A stretch of 64,000 bases of DNA from Brevundimonas sp. Root1279 (GCF_001425945.1 NZ_LMEB01000009.1:124001-188000), one strand, 5' to 3'; positions 29,844 to 39,810 are shown, counted from the first letter of the stretch. A program made the numbers and translations. Notes: generated by a model from the sequence alone, not told the origin.

Positions 29844-30512
29844 ATGTCGCTCGATCCCGTCTCCATCATCGTCGCCGACGGGGAGTCCGTCTCCGGCCTC
29901 TGGCAAGCGCCGGAACGTCCCAAGGCCTGCCTCGTGCTCGCCCACGGCGCCGGCGCGGGCATGAACCATCGCTCGATGGCCGCCATCGCCGACGGTCTCG
30001 AGCGGCTGGGCGTGGCGACCCTGCGCTATCAGTTCCCTTATATGGAGAAGGGCGGGAAGCGCGTGGACGCGCCGGCCGTGGCGCATGCCGCCGTGCGCGC
30101 GGCCGTGACGGCGGCGCGCGAGCGGGCGGCCGGCCTGCCGCTGTTCGCGGGCGGCAAGTCGTTCGGCGGGCGAATGACCTCCCAGGCCCAGGCGAAGTCG
30201 GCGCTCGAGGGCGTCCGCGGCCTGGTCTTCTTCGGCTTCCCGCTGCATCCCGCCGGCAAGCCCTCGATCGAGCGCGCGGCGCATCTGTCCGACATCACGA
30301 TTCCGGTGCTGTTCGTGCAGGGAACCCGGGACGCCCTGGCCGACCTCGCCCTGCTCGAGGGCGTCGTCGCCCCGCTGGCCGACCGCGCGACGCTCCAACT
30401 CATTCCCGAGGCCGACCATAGCTTCCATGTGCCGGCCAAAACGGGGCGGAAGGACGCGGATGTCATGAACCAAGCCCTGGCCGAGGCGGCCGCCTGGATG
30501 GCGGCGCACTAG
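29844..30512 (+). CDS. Alpha/beta hydrolase (Tex30/KANL3-like)
   Basis: 222 residues from the ATG at 29844. ACLVLAHGAGAGMNH forms the oxyanion loop, LFAGGKSFGGRMTSQ the nucleophile elbow (Ser in GKSFGG), VLFVQGTRDALADL carries the acid and EADHSFHVP the catalytic His. This is the compact Tex30/KANL3-like branch. Substrate unknown. Divergent from the cysteine-motif protein B gene. Confidence 0.82.
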   Translation: MSLDPVSIIVADGESVSGLWQAPERPKACLVLAHGAGAGMNHRSMAAIADGLERLGVATLRYQFPYMEKGGKRVDAPAVAHAAVRAAVTAARERAAGLPLFAGGKSFGGRMTSQAQAKSALEGVRGLVFFGFPLHPAGKPSIERAAHLSDITIPVLFVQGTRDALADLALLEGVVAPLADRATLQLIPEADHSFHVPAKTGRKDADVMNQALAEAAAWMAAH

Positions 30513-30515
30513 GCT

Positions 30516-32774
30516 TCAGAATGGCGCGTCCCGCTCCCAAGGGCTGAGAGCCCAGTCGACATCTTTGGCCGTAGCCTCCGGCGCCGCCGCCGCGCCCAGC
30601 GTCAGCACCTGGCCGTTGGCGAAGCGGATCTGCTCCACGCCGGTGAGAAGGTCCACGCCGTCCCGCCCGGCGACGGCGTCCGTCACCCGCCAGGTCCCGC
30701 CGCCCAGATTGACGACCTGATAGTCGGCCATCAGTCCGAGCAACTCGGCGATGTCGGAGCCGCCGCCGCCGTTCAGCGTGTCGTTCCCCCCGCTCCCGGC
30801 CAGGACGTCGGCGCCGCTCCCGCCGGTGAGGGTGTTGGCCGAGGCGTTGCCCACGCCGCGGAAGGGGCCCGCGCCGAGGAACGTCAGGTTCTCAACATTG
30901 ACGGCCAGGGTGTTGGCGGCGAGCGTGGTCTGCACCGTATCGACGCCCTGGCCCGCCAGCTCCACGATCGTGTCGGCGGCCGAGACGACGTAGCGGTCGT
31001 CGCCAAGCCCACCCTGCAGCTGGTTCGCCGCGCCGGCGCCGCCTTCCAGAGCGTCATTGCCGCCCAGGCCGATCAGGACGTCGCGTCCGGTTCCGCCCCT
31101 CAGGGTGTTCGCCACGCTGTTGCCCTGACCGACGAAGTCGCCGGCGCCGGTGTGGATCAGCACCTCCACCTGGGCGGGCAGGCTGAAGCGCGCCAGGGTC
31201 GAGGTCTCGACCGTGTCGATGCCGCCGCCGGCCAGCTCCACGAGGGTGTCGTTGGCGTCGAGGACATAGCGATCGTCGCCTGCGCCGCCCTGCAACTGGT
31301 TGGCCGTGCCCGCGCCGCCCCTCAGGATGTCGTTTCCGTCCAGGCCCAGCAGCACGTCCCGCCCCAGCGCTCCGTTCAGGACGTCATTGCCCGCCTCGCC
31401 GGCCAGAACGTCATCGCCGACGCCGCCGTAGATCGTGTCGTCGCCGCCGCCGCCGTACAGCCTGTCGCTCCCGTCACCCGCCGTCTCCGACGGGGTCAGG
31501 CGGTGGATCTCGCCGTCCAGCCCGACGACGTACAGCCGTCCGCTTCCGTCCACGGCGAAGGAGGCGATCTGATTGACGGTCCCGGCGTCGACCGCCAGCT
31601 GCTCGTTGCGGCGGATGAAGTCGACCGCCTCGCCATTGACCACCCGCGTGGTCCATAGGTTGCCGCTGACGAAGTCGCCGAAGAAGTAGGAGCCCACGGC
31701 GCCGCCGGGCCCGCGGTAGACGTAGCCGCCGGTAATCGAATTGCCCTGCATCGGCCCCGAGCCGTGCCCGTAGACCAATACCGGCTCGGTCAGGCCGCCG
31801 GGGTCCGTCCCGTTGAAGGGCAGGTCGCCTTCGCGGATGCGCCAGCCGAAGTTCAGCCCCGCGCCGGTCCCCGCCGGAATGACGTTGACCTCCTCGCGCG
31901 CGCCCTGGCCCACGTCGGCGATGTAGAGGTCGCCGTTCGTGTCGAAGCTCATGCGCCAGGGGTTGCGCAGCCCCAGCATGAAGACCTCATCCGCGCCGGG
32001 CGACACGCTGATGAACGGATTGTCCGGCGGGATTGCGTAGTTCCGGGTCGGATCTGCCGGAAAGTCGTCCCGGTCCACACCGATGCGCAGCACCTTGCCG
32101 AGCAGGCTGTCGATGTTCTGGGCGTTGTTGTTCGGATCGCCGCCCGAGCCGCCGTCGCCCGAGGCGATGTACAGAAGGCCGTCGGGTCCGAAGCCCATCC
32201 AGCCCCCGTTATGATTGGCGAACGGCTGGTCAAAGGTCATCACCAGGCTGCGGGTCGCCGGATTGACGACGTCGCTTCCCGTGGTGCGGACGTACCGCCA
32301 GATTTCGGTGTCGCCGGCGGCATTGGTCAGGTTGACGTAGAACTGGCCGTTGACCGCGAAACCGGGATGGAAGGCCAGACCGAGCAGACCGCGCTCGCCG
32401 CCCGTCGACAGCTGCTCCTGGGGAATATCCAGGAAGGGCGTGGGGAGCAGGGTGTTGGTCAGCAGATCGAGGATGCGGATCTGGCCGGTGTTCTGCTCGA
32501 CGATGAACAGCCGGTCCGGATCGCCCGGCGGCGAGGCGGCGAAGAGCGGATTGGCCAGGCCCGCCGCCACCCGGGTCGCCGCGATTTGTCCAGCCCCCGG
32601 CAGCAGGTCGGCCGCGCTGAAGCCGTACAGGACGTCGTTACCGTCGCCGCCCCGAATGACGTCCGAGCCACCGCGCCCGCTGATCTGGTCCGCGCCGGCC
32701 GTTCCGGTCAGGGTCTCTCCCTGATCGCCGCCCTCGATGACGGCCGCCAGCGGCCCTTGGTTCGCCTGCGCCAT
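30516..32774 (-). CDS. RTX-flanked glucose/sorbosone dehydrogenase-like secreted protein
   Basis: 752 residues with three parts. A short N-terminal RTX block (GGDQGETLTG, GGSDVIRGGDGNDVLYG, about 15-52) leads to a six-bladed propeller of the PQQ-dependent sugar dehydrogenase family (about 60-430; GERGLLGLAFHPGF, NHNGGWMGFGPDGLLYIASGDGG, GLRNPWRMSFD). A long C-terminal set of RTX repeats (GGxGxDxL) ends in TGVEQIRFANGQVLTL, as in type I secreted proteins. No classical signal peptide is present, fitting export by an ABC (type I) system. No such transporter lies nearby. Sugar oxidation outside the cell is inferred. Confidence 0.87.
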   Translation of the reverse strand: MAQANQGPLAAVIEGGDQGETLTGTAGADQISGRGGSDVIRGGDGNDVLYGFSAADLLPGAGQIAATRVAAGLANPLFAASPPGDPDRLFIVEQNTGQIRILDLLTNTLLPTPFLDIPQEQLSTGGERGLLGLAFHPGFAVNGQFYVNLTNAAGDTEIWRYVRTTGSDVVNPATRSLVMTFDQPFANHNGGWMGFGPDGLLYIASGDGGSGGDPNNNAQNIDSLLGKVLRIGVDRDDFPADPTRNYAIPPDNPFISVSPGADEVFMLGLRNPWRMSFDTNGDLYIADVGQGAREEVNVIPAGTGAGLNFGWRIREGDLPFNGTDPGGLTEPVLVYGHGSGPMQGNSITGGYVYRGPGGAVGSYFFGDFVSGNLWTTRVVNGEAVDFIRRNEQLAVDAGTVNQIASFAVDGSGRLYVVGLDGEIHRLTPSETAGDGSDRLYGGGGDDTIYGGVGDDVLAGEAGNDVLNGALGRDVLLGLDGNDILRGGAGTANQLQGGAGDDRYVLDANDTLVELAGGGIDTVETSTLARFSLPAQVEVLIHTGAGDFVGQGNSVANTLRGGTGRDVLIGLGGNDALEGGAGAANQLQGGLGDDRYVVSAADTIVELAGQGVDTVQTTLAANTLAVNVENLTFLGAGPFRGVGNASANTLTGGSGADVLAGSGGNDTLNGGGGSDIAELLGLMADYQVVNLGGGTWRVTDAVAGRDGVDLLTGVEQIRFANGQVLTLGAAAAPEATAKDVDWALSPWERDAPF

Positions 32775-32861
32775 GTCTGGAGTCTCCCGCTACCGCCGTG
32801 AAACTGCGGAGAGGGGCGTCCGGGCGCGCCGAACCTCTGGTCGGGGGTCACGATCGGTTGA

Positions 32862-33731
32862 TCAGGCTGCGGTCCGCGCCCACCCGGGGGTCTGGTTCCT
32901 GAACCAGGTCAGCTGGCGCTTGGCGTAGTTGCGCGTGGCCTGGCGCGTCGCTTCGACGGCCTCGGCCAGCGTCGTCTCGCCGGCCAGATGGGCGCCGAAC
33001 TCGCGCACGCCGACGGCCTTCATGGCCGGGAGGGACGGATCGAGGCCGCGGGCCAGCAGGGCGCGCACTTCTTCGACCGCGCCGTGCTCGACCATCTGCG
33101 CCACCCGCCGGTCGCAGTTGGCGTAGAGCGCCGCCCGGTCCGGCTCGACGACCAGGCCCGTCCACAACCCCGGCGCCAGCAGGGGGGTGGTGTCGGCGGT
33201 CCAGTCGCTGAGCGCCCGGCCGGTGTGCTCGGCCACGGCCCAGGCTCGCGTCAACCGTTGACGATCGCCGCTCTCGATGCGCGTCTCGGCGGCCGGATCG
33301 ACCTCGGCCAGCCGGCGGCGGAAGGCGGTCTCGCCCAGGGCGTCGAAGGCTGCGCCCGACGCCTCGCGCGCCTCCAGCGGAACGTCAGGAATATCCGCCA
33401 AGCCTTTGGTCAGGGCCGTGAAATAAAGACCCGTCCCGCCCACGATCAGCACCGGACGCCCGGCCAGTTGATCCAGCAGCGGCATCACCTCACGGCTCCA
33501 CCGCCCCACCGACCAGGCCTCCGCCGCATCGGCCACGCCGTAGAGGCGGTGCTCCGCCCGGGCCTCTTCCTCGGCCGAGGGCCGGGCGCTGAGCACCCGC
33601 AGGTCGGCGTAGAGCTGCTGGCTGTCGGCGTTGACGATCACCGCCCCCGTCCGCTCCGCCGTCTCCAGCGCCAGCCGCGACTTGCCCGAGGCGGTCGCGC
33701 CGGCGATCAGGGTGATGAGGGGTTCGGTCAA
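32862..33731 (-). CDS. miaA: tRNA dimethylallyltransferase
   Basis: 289 residues from a TTG at 33731, the only start matching the family N-terminus ([23 protein letters not shown]-loop included). Adds a dimethylallyl group to A37 of tRNAs reading UNN codons. Other family segments: [70 protein letters not shown]. Divergent from the Mrp-type gene, which also uses TTG. Confidence 0.92.
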   Translation of the reverse strand: MTEPLITLIAGATASGKSRLALETAERTGAVIVNADSQQLYADLRVLSARPSAEEEARAEHRLYGVADAAEAWSVGRWSREVMPLLDQLAGRPVLIVGGTGLYFTALTKGLADIPDVPLEAREASGAAFDALGETAFRRRLAEVDPAAETRIESGDRQRLTRAWAVAEHTGRALSDWTADTTPLLAPGLWTGLVVEPDRAALYANCDRRVAQMVEHGAVEEVRALLARGLDPSLPAMKAVGVREFGAHLAGETTLAEAVEATRQATRNYAKRQLTWFRNQTPGWARTAA

Positions 33732-33819
33732 GGCGGGCTCGGATTTTCGTCCAGACAGGCGGGGCCTTTCGGCGATAGAACGCCCGCGACCCGCCCCGCA
33801 AGCCCCGCAGGATCCCGCC

Positions 33820-34890
33820 TTGCCCGACCGCGCCTCCGTCCTCGCCGCCCTCGACGCCGTCCTCGACCCGAAGAGCGGCAAGGGACTGGCCGCCTCGGGC
33901 CTGGTCCAGGCCCTGACCGTGACCGAAGACCGCGCCGGCTTCGTCATGGAGGTCGCCCCCAATGAAACCGCCCTCTACGCCCCCGTCCGCGACGCCGCCG
34001 AGGCGGCGCTGAAGGCCCTGCCGGGCATGACCCGGGTCTCCGTCGTGCTCAGCGCCGAGGCCGTGGCGCACGCGCCGGCCCGGCGCACCGCCTCCCTGTC
34101 GCCCCAGGCCGTCGACCAGACCCGGCCCAAGGCCCCGGTCCCCACCGACCGCCCCGCGCATGTGCGCCGCGTCCTCGCCGTCGCCTCGGGCAAGGGCGGG
34201 GTCGGCAAGTCGACCGTCTCGGTGAACCTGGCCGCGGCCCTGGCGGCGCGCGGCCTGTCGGTGGGCGTGCTCGACGCCGACGTCTACGGCCCCTCGCTGC
34301 CGACCATGCTCGGCATCTCGGGCAAGCCCGACTACCGCGACGGCATGATCGAGCCGCACGTGGCCCATGGACTCAAGGCCATGTCGGTCGGCCTGCTGAC
34401 CCAGGCGGACGACGCCATGATCTGGCGCGGCCCCATGGCCTCCCAGGCCCTGACTCAGATGCTGACCCAGACCCGCTGGGGCACGGAGGATGCGCCGCTC
34501 GACGTGCTGGTCGTCGACCTGCCGCCCGGCACCGGCGACGTGCAACTGACCCTGATCCAGAAGACGCCGCTGGACGGCGCCGTCATCGTCTCGACCCCGC
34601 AGGAGGTCGCGCTCGCCGACGCCCGTCGCGCCCACGCCCTGTTCCAGAAGGTGAAGGTCCCGACGCTGGGCCTGATCGAGAACATGAGCGGCCCGATCTT
34701 CGGCCAGGGCGGCGCCGAGGCTGAGGCCAAGCGACTGGGCGTCGCCTACCTCGGCGACCTGCCGTTGGAGGCGAGCGTGCGCGAGGGCGGCGATGCGGGC
34801 GTGCCGGTGGTGATCAGCGACCCCAGCGGCGATGTCGCGCGTCGGTTCGCCGACATCGCCGCGAGCATCGCTCAGGCGCTCGAACTTTAG
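33820..34890 (+). CDS. Mrp/NBP35-type P-loop ATPase (ApbC-like), CxxC loop missing
   Basis: 356 residues from TTG at 33820. An N-terminal MIP18-like domain (about 1-75) is joined to a Mrp ATPase with the deviant Walker [27 protein letters not shown], and [15 protein letters not shown]. Such proteins carry and deliver Fe-S clusters. The usual loop with CPxC between ENMS and FGxGGA is absent: the text reads [19 protein letters not shown]. That loop holds the cluster-bridging cysteines in typical members, so cluster carriage here needs another explanation. Confidence 0.88.
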   Translation: MPDRASVLAALDAVLDPKSGKGLAASGLVQALTVTEDRAGFVMEVAPNETALYAPVRDAAEAALKALPGMTRVSVVLSAEAVAHAPARRTASLSPQAVDQTRPKAPVPTDRPAHVRRVLAVASGKGGVGKSTVSVNLAAALAARGLSVGVLDADVYGPSLPTMLGISGKPDYRDGMIEPHVAHGLKAMSVGLLTQADDAMIWRGPMASQALTQMLTQTRWGTEDAPLDVLVVDLPPGTGDVQLTLIQKTPLDGAVIVSTPQEVALADARRAHALFQKVKVPTLGLIENMSGPIFGQGGAEAEAKRLGVAYLGDLPLEASVREGGDAGVPVVISDPSGDVARRFADIAASIAQALEL

Positions 34891-34903
34891 GCCCCTCCGT
34901 TTT

Positions 34904-34930
34904 GTCATCCTCCGCTCGCCGGAGGACGAC
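34904..34930. repeat. Hairpin element downstream of the Mrp-type gene
   Basis: Imperfect inverted repeat: GTCATCCTCCG at 34904 against CGGAGGACGAC ending at 34930, with a small loop. It lies 14 bp after the Mrp-type stop. No long T-run follows, so it may be a dispersed palindromic repeat of the genome or a weak terminator. Confidence 0.5.
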
Positions 34931-35015
34931 GAAAGGAAAAAAGGCAGAGGACAGGGTTTCCAAAAGCAACTTGAATCGCCACCTTGCCGGTTCCAGTCAG
35001 TTTCCAGAGTTGCCC

Positions 35016-36113
35016 ATGTCCGTCGACGCCCTGTTCCGCCCGTTCACCGTCAAGTCCCTGACACTGCCGAACCGCATCGTCATGGCCCCCATGACGCGGT
35101 CCTTCTCGCCGGGCGGGATCCCCACCTCCGACGTCGCCGGCTACTACCGCCGCCGCGCCGAGGGCGGGGTGGGCCTGATCGTCACCGAGGGCACGGTGGT
35201 CGAGCGTCCGGCGGCCCGCAACGACGCCGCGGTGCCGGTCTTCCACGGCGAGGCTCTGCCCGAGTGGAAGAAGGTGGTCGAGGAGGTCCACGCCGCCGGC
35301 GGCCTGATCGCGCCCCAGCTCTGGCACGTCGGCTCGGCCCGAGGCCAGGGCGCGGACTGGCAGCCGCTGGGCAAGGTTGACAGCCCCTCGGGCATGACCA
35401 CGCCGGGCAACCGCAAGCTCGAGCCGATGACCGACGAGGACATCGCCGACACCATCGCCGCCTTCGGCCGATCGGCCCGCGCCACCCGCGAGCTCGGCTT
35501 CGACGCCGTCGAGATTCACGGCGCCCACGGCTATCTGATCGACCAGTTCTTCTGGAACGGCCTCAACGACCGCGCCGACAAATGGGGCGGCGGGACCATC
35601 GCCGACCGGGCCCGCTTCGGGGCCGAGGTGGTCAAGGCGGTGCGCGAGGGCGTCGGCCCCGACATGGCCCTGATCCTGCGCCTGTCGCAGTGGAAGTCGC
35701 ACGACTTCGGGGCCAAGAACGCCCACGACCCGGCCGAGCTGGAGCAGTGGCTTACCCCGCTGGTCGAGGCCGGCGTCGACGTCTTCCACTGCTCGCAGCG
35801 CCGCTTCTGGGAGCCGGAGTTCGAGGGCTCGGACCTCAACTTCGCCGGCTGGACCAAGAAGGTCTCGGGCCTGCCGACCATCACCGTCGGCTCGGTCGGC
35901 CTGGACGGCGAGTTCATTGCGGCCTTCGGCGGCGCCGGCTCCAAGCCGGCCTCGCTGGACGGTCTGATCGAGCGCCTCGAGAAGGATGAGTTCGACCTCG
36001 TCGCCGTCGGCCGCGCCCTGCTGGCCGATCCGCACTGGGTCGAGAAGATCCGCGACGGCCGTCACGACGAGCTGCGCGACTTCGAACGCTCGGCGATGGC
36101 GACGCTCTCGTAG
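35016..36113 (+). CDS. NADH:flavin oxidoreductase, Old Yellow Enzyme family
   Basis: 365 residues from ATG at 35016. FMN-binding TIM barrel: LPNRIVMAPMTRSFSPGG, LWHVGSARG, FDAVEIHGAHGYLIDQFFW (the catalytic HGAH pattern), LNDRADKWGGG, and VAVGRALLADPHWVEKI near the end. Reduces activated C=C bonds; physiological substrate unknown. Its stop codon lies in the CTAG-rich repeat. Confidence 0.88.
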   Translation: MSVDALFRPFTVKSLTLPNRIVMAPMTRSFSPGGIPTSDVAGYYRRRAEGGVGLIVTEGTVVERPAARNDAAVPVFHGEALPEWKKVVEEVHAAGGLIAPQLWHVGSARGQGADWQPLGKVDSPSGMTTPGNRKLEPMTDEDIADTIAAFGRSARATRELGFDAVEIHGAHGYLIDQFFWNGLNDRADKWGGGTIADRARFGAEVVKAVREGVGPDMALILRLSQWKSHDFGAKNAHDPAELEQWLTPLVEAGVDVFHCSQRRFWEPEFEGSDLNFAGWTKKVSGLPTITVGSVGLDGEFIAAFGGAGSKPASLDGLIERLEKDEFDLVAVGRALLADPHWVEKIRDGRHDELRDFERSAMATLS

Positions 36114-36187
36114 GTTCTAGGTTCTAGGGGGCTAGGTTCTAGGGAAGCGGGACCGCCCCTAGCCCCTAAAACCTAGTCCCTAGAACC
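36113..36187. repeat. CTAG-rich repeat block between convergent genes
   Basis: About 75 bp built from TAGGTTCTAGG-type units. CTAG occurs seven times (starting near 36117, 36124, 36132, 36139, 36159, 36173 and 36180). The left part (GGTTCTAGGG) is the inverted complement of the right part (CCCTAGAACC), with a GC centre near 36145-36157, so it can fold into a long imperfect hairpin. It supplies the stop codon on the YbjQ side and abuts the one on the OYE side; it may also act as a terminator in both directions. Confidence 0.75.
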
Positions 36188-36502
36188 TTCCTCCACCACC
36201 ACCGCCGTGCCGTACGCCAGCACTTCGGTGATCCCCGGCATGATCTCGTTGGCGTCGTAGCGCATGGCCAGGATGGCGTTGGCGCCCTGGGCCTTGGCGT
36301 GCTCGACCAGCTCGTCATAGGCCTCCTGCCGCGCGTCCTCGGCCAGCTTCACATAGGCCGAGACCCGGCCGCCGAAGATCGACTGCACACCGCCGACCAC
36401 GTCCGAGATGGCGTTGCGCGAGCGGACGGTGATGCCGCGCACGACGCCGAGGGTCTTCACGATCCGGTAGCCGGGGGCGTCGTTGGTGGTCACGATCAGC
36501 AT
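36173..36502 (-). CDS. YbjQ/UPF0145 family protein
   Basis: 109 residues matching UPF0145: MLIVTTNDAPGYRIVKTLGVVRG at the start and ANAILAMRYDANEI...EVLAYGTAVVVE at the end. Members assemble as pentamers; some are annotated heavy-metal-binding without firm proof. The last codons (EEGSRD) lie in the CTAG-rich repeat. It lies 7 bp behind folA on the same strand. Confidence 0.85.
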   Translation of the reverse strand: MLIVTTNDAPGYRIVKTLGVVRGITVRSRNAISDVVGGVQSIFGGRVSAYVKLAEDARQEAYDELVEHAKAQGANAILAMRYDANEIMPGITEVLAYGTAVVVEEGSRD

Positions 36503-36509
36503 GGCGTTC

Positions 36510-37037
<528 letters not shown>

Positions 37038-37113
37038 TTCAGACCTCACGCGCGCACGGCGAGTCGCCGCGGCGGTCTTTCCCCGTCTGTTTGCGCGATT
37101 CAGGCCGGAAGGT

Positions 37114-37266
37114 TCAAGCCGTCCCGTCCGTCTTGCGCGGCGGCTTGGGCGCGCCGCTATCCGGGGGCGACAGGGCCTTCTGCTTAGGCCAGCGCGGCAA
37201 GCTCAGGAAGCCGCAGCTCTCCAGCATGGCCAAGCCGATAGCCCGTTCCTGTTCGCTACGTTTCAT
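37114..37266 (-). CDS. Putative 50-residue protein downstream of aqpZ
   Basis: MKRSEQERAIGLAMLESCGF, then a basic Pro-rich tail. Its ATG lies inside the last codons of aqpZ (11-base overlap), a common arrangement for coupled genes. No family recognised; it could be a chance ORF. Confidence 0.4.
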   Translation of the reverse strand: MKRSEQERAIGLAMLESCGFLSLPRWPKQKALSPPDSGAPKPPRKTDGTA

Positions 37267-37930
37267 CGTCAGCCACCAGCACGCCGAAGCGGAAGAGAAG
37301 GGCGCCGAGCGCCGCCCCGACCGCCGGCGCGACAAGGAACAGCCACAGCTGGCTCAGCGCCTGGCCGCCGGCCAGCACCGCCGGGCCGAAGCTGCGCGCC
37401 GGATTGACCGAGACGCCGGTGACCTGGATGCCGACGATGTGGATCACCGCCAGGGTCAGGCCGATGGCCGTGCCCGCGAACGGCCCGTGGCCCTTGTCGC
37501 CGGTGACGCCCAGGATGACGATCACGAAGATGGCGGTCATCACCACTTCGAAGATGAGCGCCGCCGCCAGCGGATATTCGCCGAGGAAACCGAGGCCCCA
37601 GCCGTTCTGACCCAGGTTGGCCGTGCCGGTCTTGGCGATCAGCGACAGGATGAAGGCCCCGACCAGGGCCCCGGCGAACTGGGCCAGCCAGTAGACCAGC
37701 ATGGTCTTGGCCGGCATTCGCCCGGCCACGAAGGCTCCCAGGCTGACCGCCGGGTTCACGTGGCAGCCCGACACCGGCCCGATTCCGTAGGCCATGGCCA
37801 CGATGGCGAAGCCGAAGGCCAGGGACACCGCCAGCTGGTCGAACGGCTCCGGCCCCAACACCGCGGCGCCGCAGCCGAACAGCACCAGCACCAGGGTGCC
37901 GACCAACTCCGCCGAGAATTTCTTCAGCAT
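37256..37930 (-). CDS. aqpZ: Aquaporin Z
   Basis: 224 residues, six membrane helices and both half-helix NPA boxes (CHVNPAVSLGAF and SVNPARSFGPAV). The residues around them (His in the first, Arg after the second NPA) fit a water-selective pore. Starts LKKFSAELVGTLVLVLFGCGAAV, as AqpZ proteins do. Confidence 0.93.
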   Translation of the reverse strand: MLKKFSAELVGTLVLVLFGCGAAVLGPEPFDQLAVSLAFGFAIVAMAYGIGPVSGCHVNPAVSLGAFVAGRMPAKTMLVYWLAQFAGALVGAFILSLIAKTGTANLGQNGWGLGFLGEYPLAAALIFEVVMTAIFVIVILGVTGDKGHGPFAGTAIGLTLAVIHIVGIQVTGVSVNPARSFGPAVLAGGQALSQLWLFLVAPAVGAALGALLFRFGVLVADDET

Positions 37931-38020
37931 TCCCGCCTCCGTGAGTGAGCGGGCATTCTGGCGCCGTGGGGGGAAGGGCCTATCCGGTGGAACCCGGAGG
38001 CGGGACGCAACGTAGGCGGG

Positions 38021-38533
38021 TCAGGACGCGACCAATCGGTAGGTCACCTTCGCTTCCCCAATCGCGCCATCCGCGGGCTCGATGAGCTCGAGTACGGCGA
38101 TGACTCTCCCGTCGGCGTCGCGCTGTTCGAGGGACGTCCAGACTGTCGGGCGGGGCGCGCCGTCCTTCGCATCGCGCCACGCGGTCACACTGAACGCATG
38201 CGGCCAGTTGGACACGTTCGCCCGCACTGTCTCAGCCAGCCGGTCGCCCTCCGGCCGCCACCGGTCCGAAACGATCTCGCAACCCGACGGGTCTGCCCAG
38301 AGCCGCGTGGTCGCGCCGTCGACGGTGCGATCATAGTTCAGCATCATTCTGGCCGTCGTCATCCGATGGCCCAACGCCGTGGAGCGCTGTCGGGCCTCCA
38401 CGGCGACGCGACAGTGTTTCAAAAGGCGCTCGACCGACGTTGGCACATCGGCGGGCGCAGGCGGCTGCGCGACCGGCGGGATGGTCAGCGGCGCGGCCTG
38501 CTGAATCAAAAGTGCGACGGCAAGTCCGATCAC
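38021..38533 (-). CDS. Secreted protein of unknown function in the thyA operon
   Basis: About 170 residues from a GTG that overlaps the upstream stop as GTGA. A short hydrophobic start (VIGLAVALLIQQAAPLTI) followed by a Pro-rich linker suggests export. The body has Cys in LLKHCRVAVEA and PSGCEIVSDRW and ends IGEAKVTYRLV. No family recognised. Third gene behind thyA and the MazG-like gene. Confidence 0.65.
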   Translation of the reverse strand: MIGLAVALLIQQAAPLTIPPVAQPPAPADVPTSVERLLKHCRVAVEARQRSTALGHRMTTARMMLNYDRTVDGATTRLWADPSGCEIVSDRWRPEGDRLAETVRANVSNWPHAFSVTAWRDAKDGAPRPTVWTSLEQRDADGRVIAVLELIEPADGAIGEAKVTYRLVAS

Positions 38534-38835
38534 GCCTTCTTCTCCAGCCAGTGCAGCCACTTCCGCTGGATCGCCTGCTCGATGTCGATCCCCGCCGTGT
38601 CGCAATAGATCAGCAGCATGCCCAGCACGTCGGCCGCCTCGTCGCCCAGCTTGCCGGCGTCGGCGGCGCCGCGGGCCCGCCCGCTCATGCGCAGATGCTC
38701 AGCGGTCAGCTCGCCGAGCTCCTCCTGCACCTTCAGCAGCGCCCAGTCGGCCGAGCGCTCGATGCCGTGCTCGCGCGCATAGATGTCGGAGATGCGCAGG
38801 ACGTCGGCCTGCAGCGCCTTGAGGTCGAGCGCCAT
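38530..38835 (-). CDS. MazG-like nucleotide pyrophosphohydrolase
   Basis: 101 residues. All-alpha NTP-PPase fold: VQEELGELTAEHLR supplies the EExxE-like helix and DEAADVLGMLLIYCD the second acidic helix, giving the Mg-binding acidic residues. It would hydrolyse (d)NTPs to monophosphates; next to thyA a role in dNTP pool cleaning is sensible but inferred. Starts 1 base beyond the thyA stop. Confidence 0.85.
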   Translation of the reverse strand: MALDLKALQADVLRISDIYAREHGIERSADWALLKVQEELGELTAEHLRMSGRARGAADAGKLGDEAADVLGMLLIYCDTAGIDIEQAIQRKWLHWLEKKA

Positions 38836-38836
38836 G

Positions 38837-39694
38837 TCAGACGGCGACCGGCGCCTTGATGTGCGGCCACGGCGCGTAGCCCTCGAGCACGAAGTCCTCC
38901 AGCCGGTAGGCGAACAGGTCGTCCTTCGGCGTGATGGTCATGGTCGGCAGGGGCAGGGGCTCGCGGCTGAGCTGCAGCTCGGCCTGTTCGATGTGGTTCA
39001 GGTACAGGTGGGCGTCGCCGAAGGTGTGCACGAACTCGCCCGGCTCCAGGCCGCACACCTGCGCCATCATCAGGGTCAGCAGGGCGTAGGAGGCGATGTT
39101 GAACGGCACGCCCAGGAAGACGTCGGCCGAGCGCTGGTACAGCTGGCAGCTCAGCTTTCCGTCGGCGACGAAGAACTGGAACAGGCAGTGGCAGGGCGGC
39201 AGGGCCATGTCGTCGACGTCCGCCGGGTTCCAGGCCGAGACGATGTGGCGGCGACCGTTGGGGTTGGTCTTCAGCCCGTGGATCAGCTTCTCGATCTGGT
39301 CGATGACGCGACCGTCCGGCGCGGCCCAGCTGCGCCACTGCTTGCCGTAGACCGGGCCCAGCTCGCCTTCGGCGTTGGCCCATTCGTCCCAGATGCTGAC
39401 GCCGTTTTCCTTCAGCCAGCCGATGTTGGTCTCGCCGCGCAGGAACCACAGCAGCTCGACGATGATCGAACGCAGATGCAGCTTCTTGGTGGTCAGGACC
39501 GGGAAGCCCTTCGACAGGTCGAAGCGCATCTGCCGCCCGAACACGCCGCGCGTGCCCGTGCCGGTCCGGTCGTCCCGCACCGCGCCGTTGTCGAGGATGT
39601 CGCGCAGCAGATTGAGGTACTGCCACTCCGGATGATCAGCCGGGACGGCCCCGGTGCGGGCCTGCAGGTCAGCGAGGGCGACGGCGGCGTTCAT
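38837..39694 (-). CDS. thyA: Thymidylate synthase
   Basis: 285 residues. Methylates dUMP to dTMP using methylenetetrahydrofolate. Contains [20 protein letters not shown], the active-site Cys in [32 protein letters not shown], and GDAHLYLNH. First gene of a three-gene leftward operon with the MazG-like gene and an exported protein. Confidence 0.95.
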   Translation of the reverse strand: MNAAVALADLQARTGAVPADHPEWQYLNLLRDILDNGAVRDDRTGTGTRGVFGRQMRFDLSKGFPVLTTKKLHLRSIIVELLWFLRGETNIGWLKENGVSIWDEWANAEGELGPVYGKQWRSWAAPDGRVIDQIEKLIHGLKTNPNGRRHIVSAWNPADVDDMALPPCHCLFQFFVADGKLSCQLYQRSADVFLGVPFNIASYALLTLMMAQVCGLEPGEFVHTFGDAHLYLNHIEQAELQLSREPLPLPTMTITPKDDLFAYRLEDFVLEGYAPWPHIKAPVAV

Positions 39695-39779
39695 CCCGCG
39701 AGGTTGGACGCTGATTCGCGAATCCCCAACGCGGACGGTGGACACTTTGGCGTGCTGGCTGTGGACGCCGTGAAAGCCA

Positions 39780-39802
39780 CCTTCTCCCGCAAGGGGAGAA
39801 GG
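39780..39802. repeat. Palindromic element CCTTCTCCC/GGGAGAAGG
   Basis: Perfect 9-bp arms CCTTCTCCC (39780-39788) and GGGAGAAGG (39794-39802) around a 5-base loop. It lies between thyA and the DUF924 gene. This hairpin type is common as a dispersed intergenic repeat in high-GC alphaproteobacteria and may end transcription. Confidence 0.55.
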
Positions 39803-39810
39803 ACCATGGA

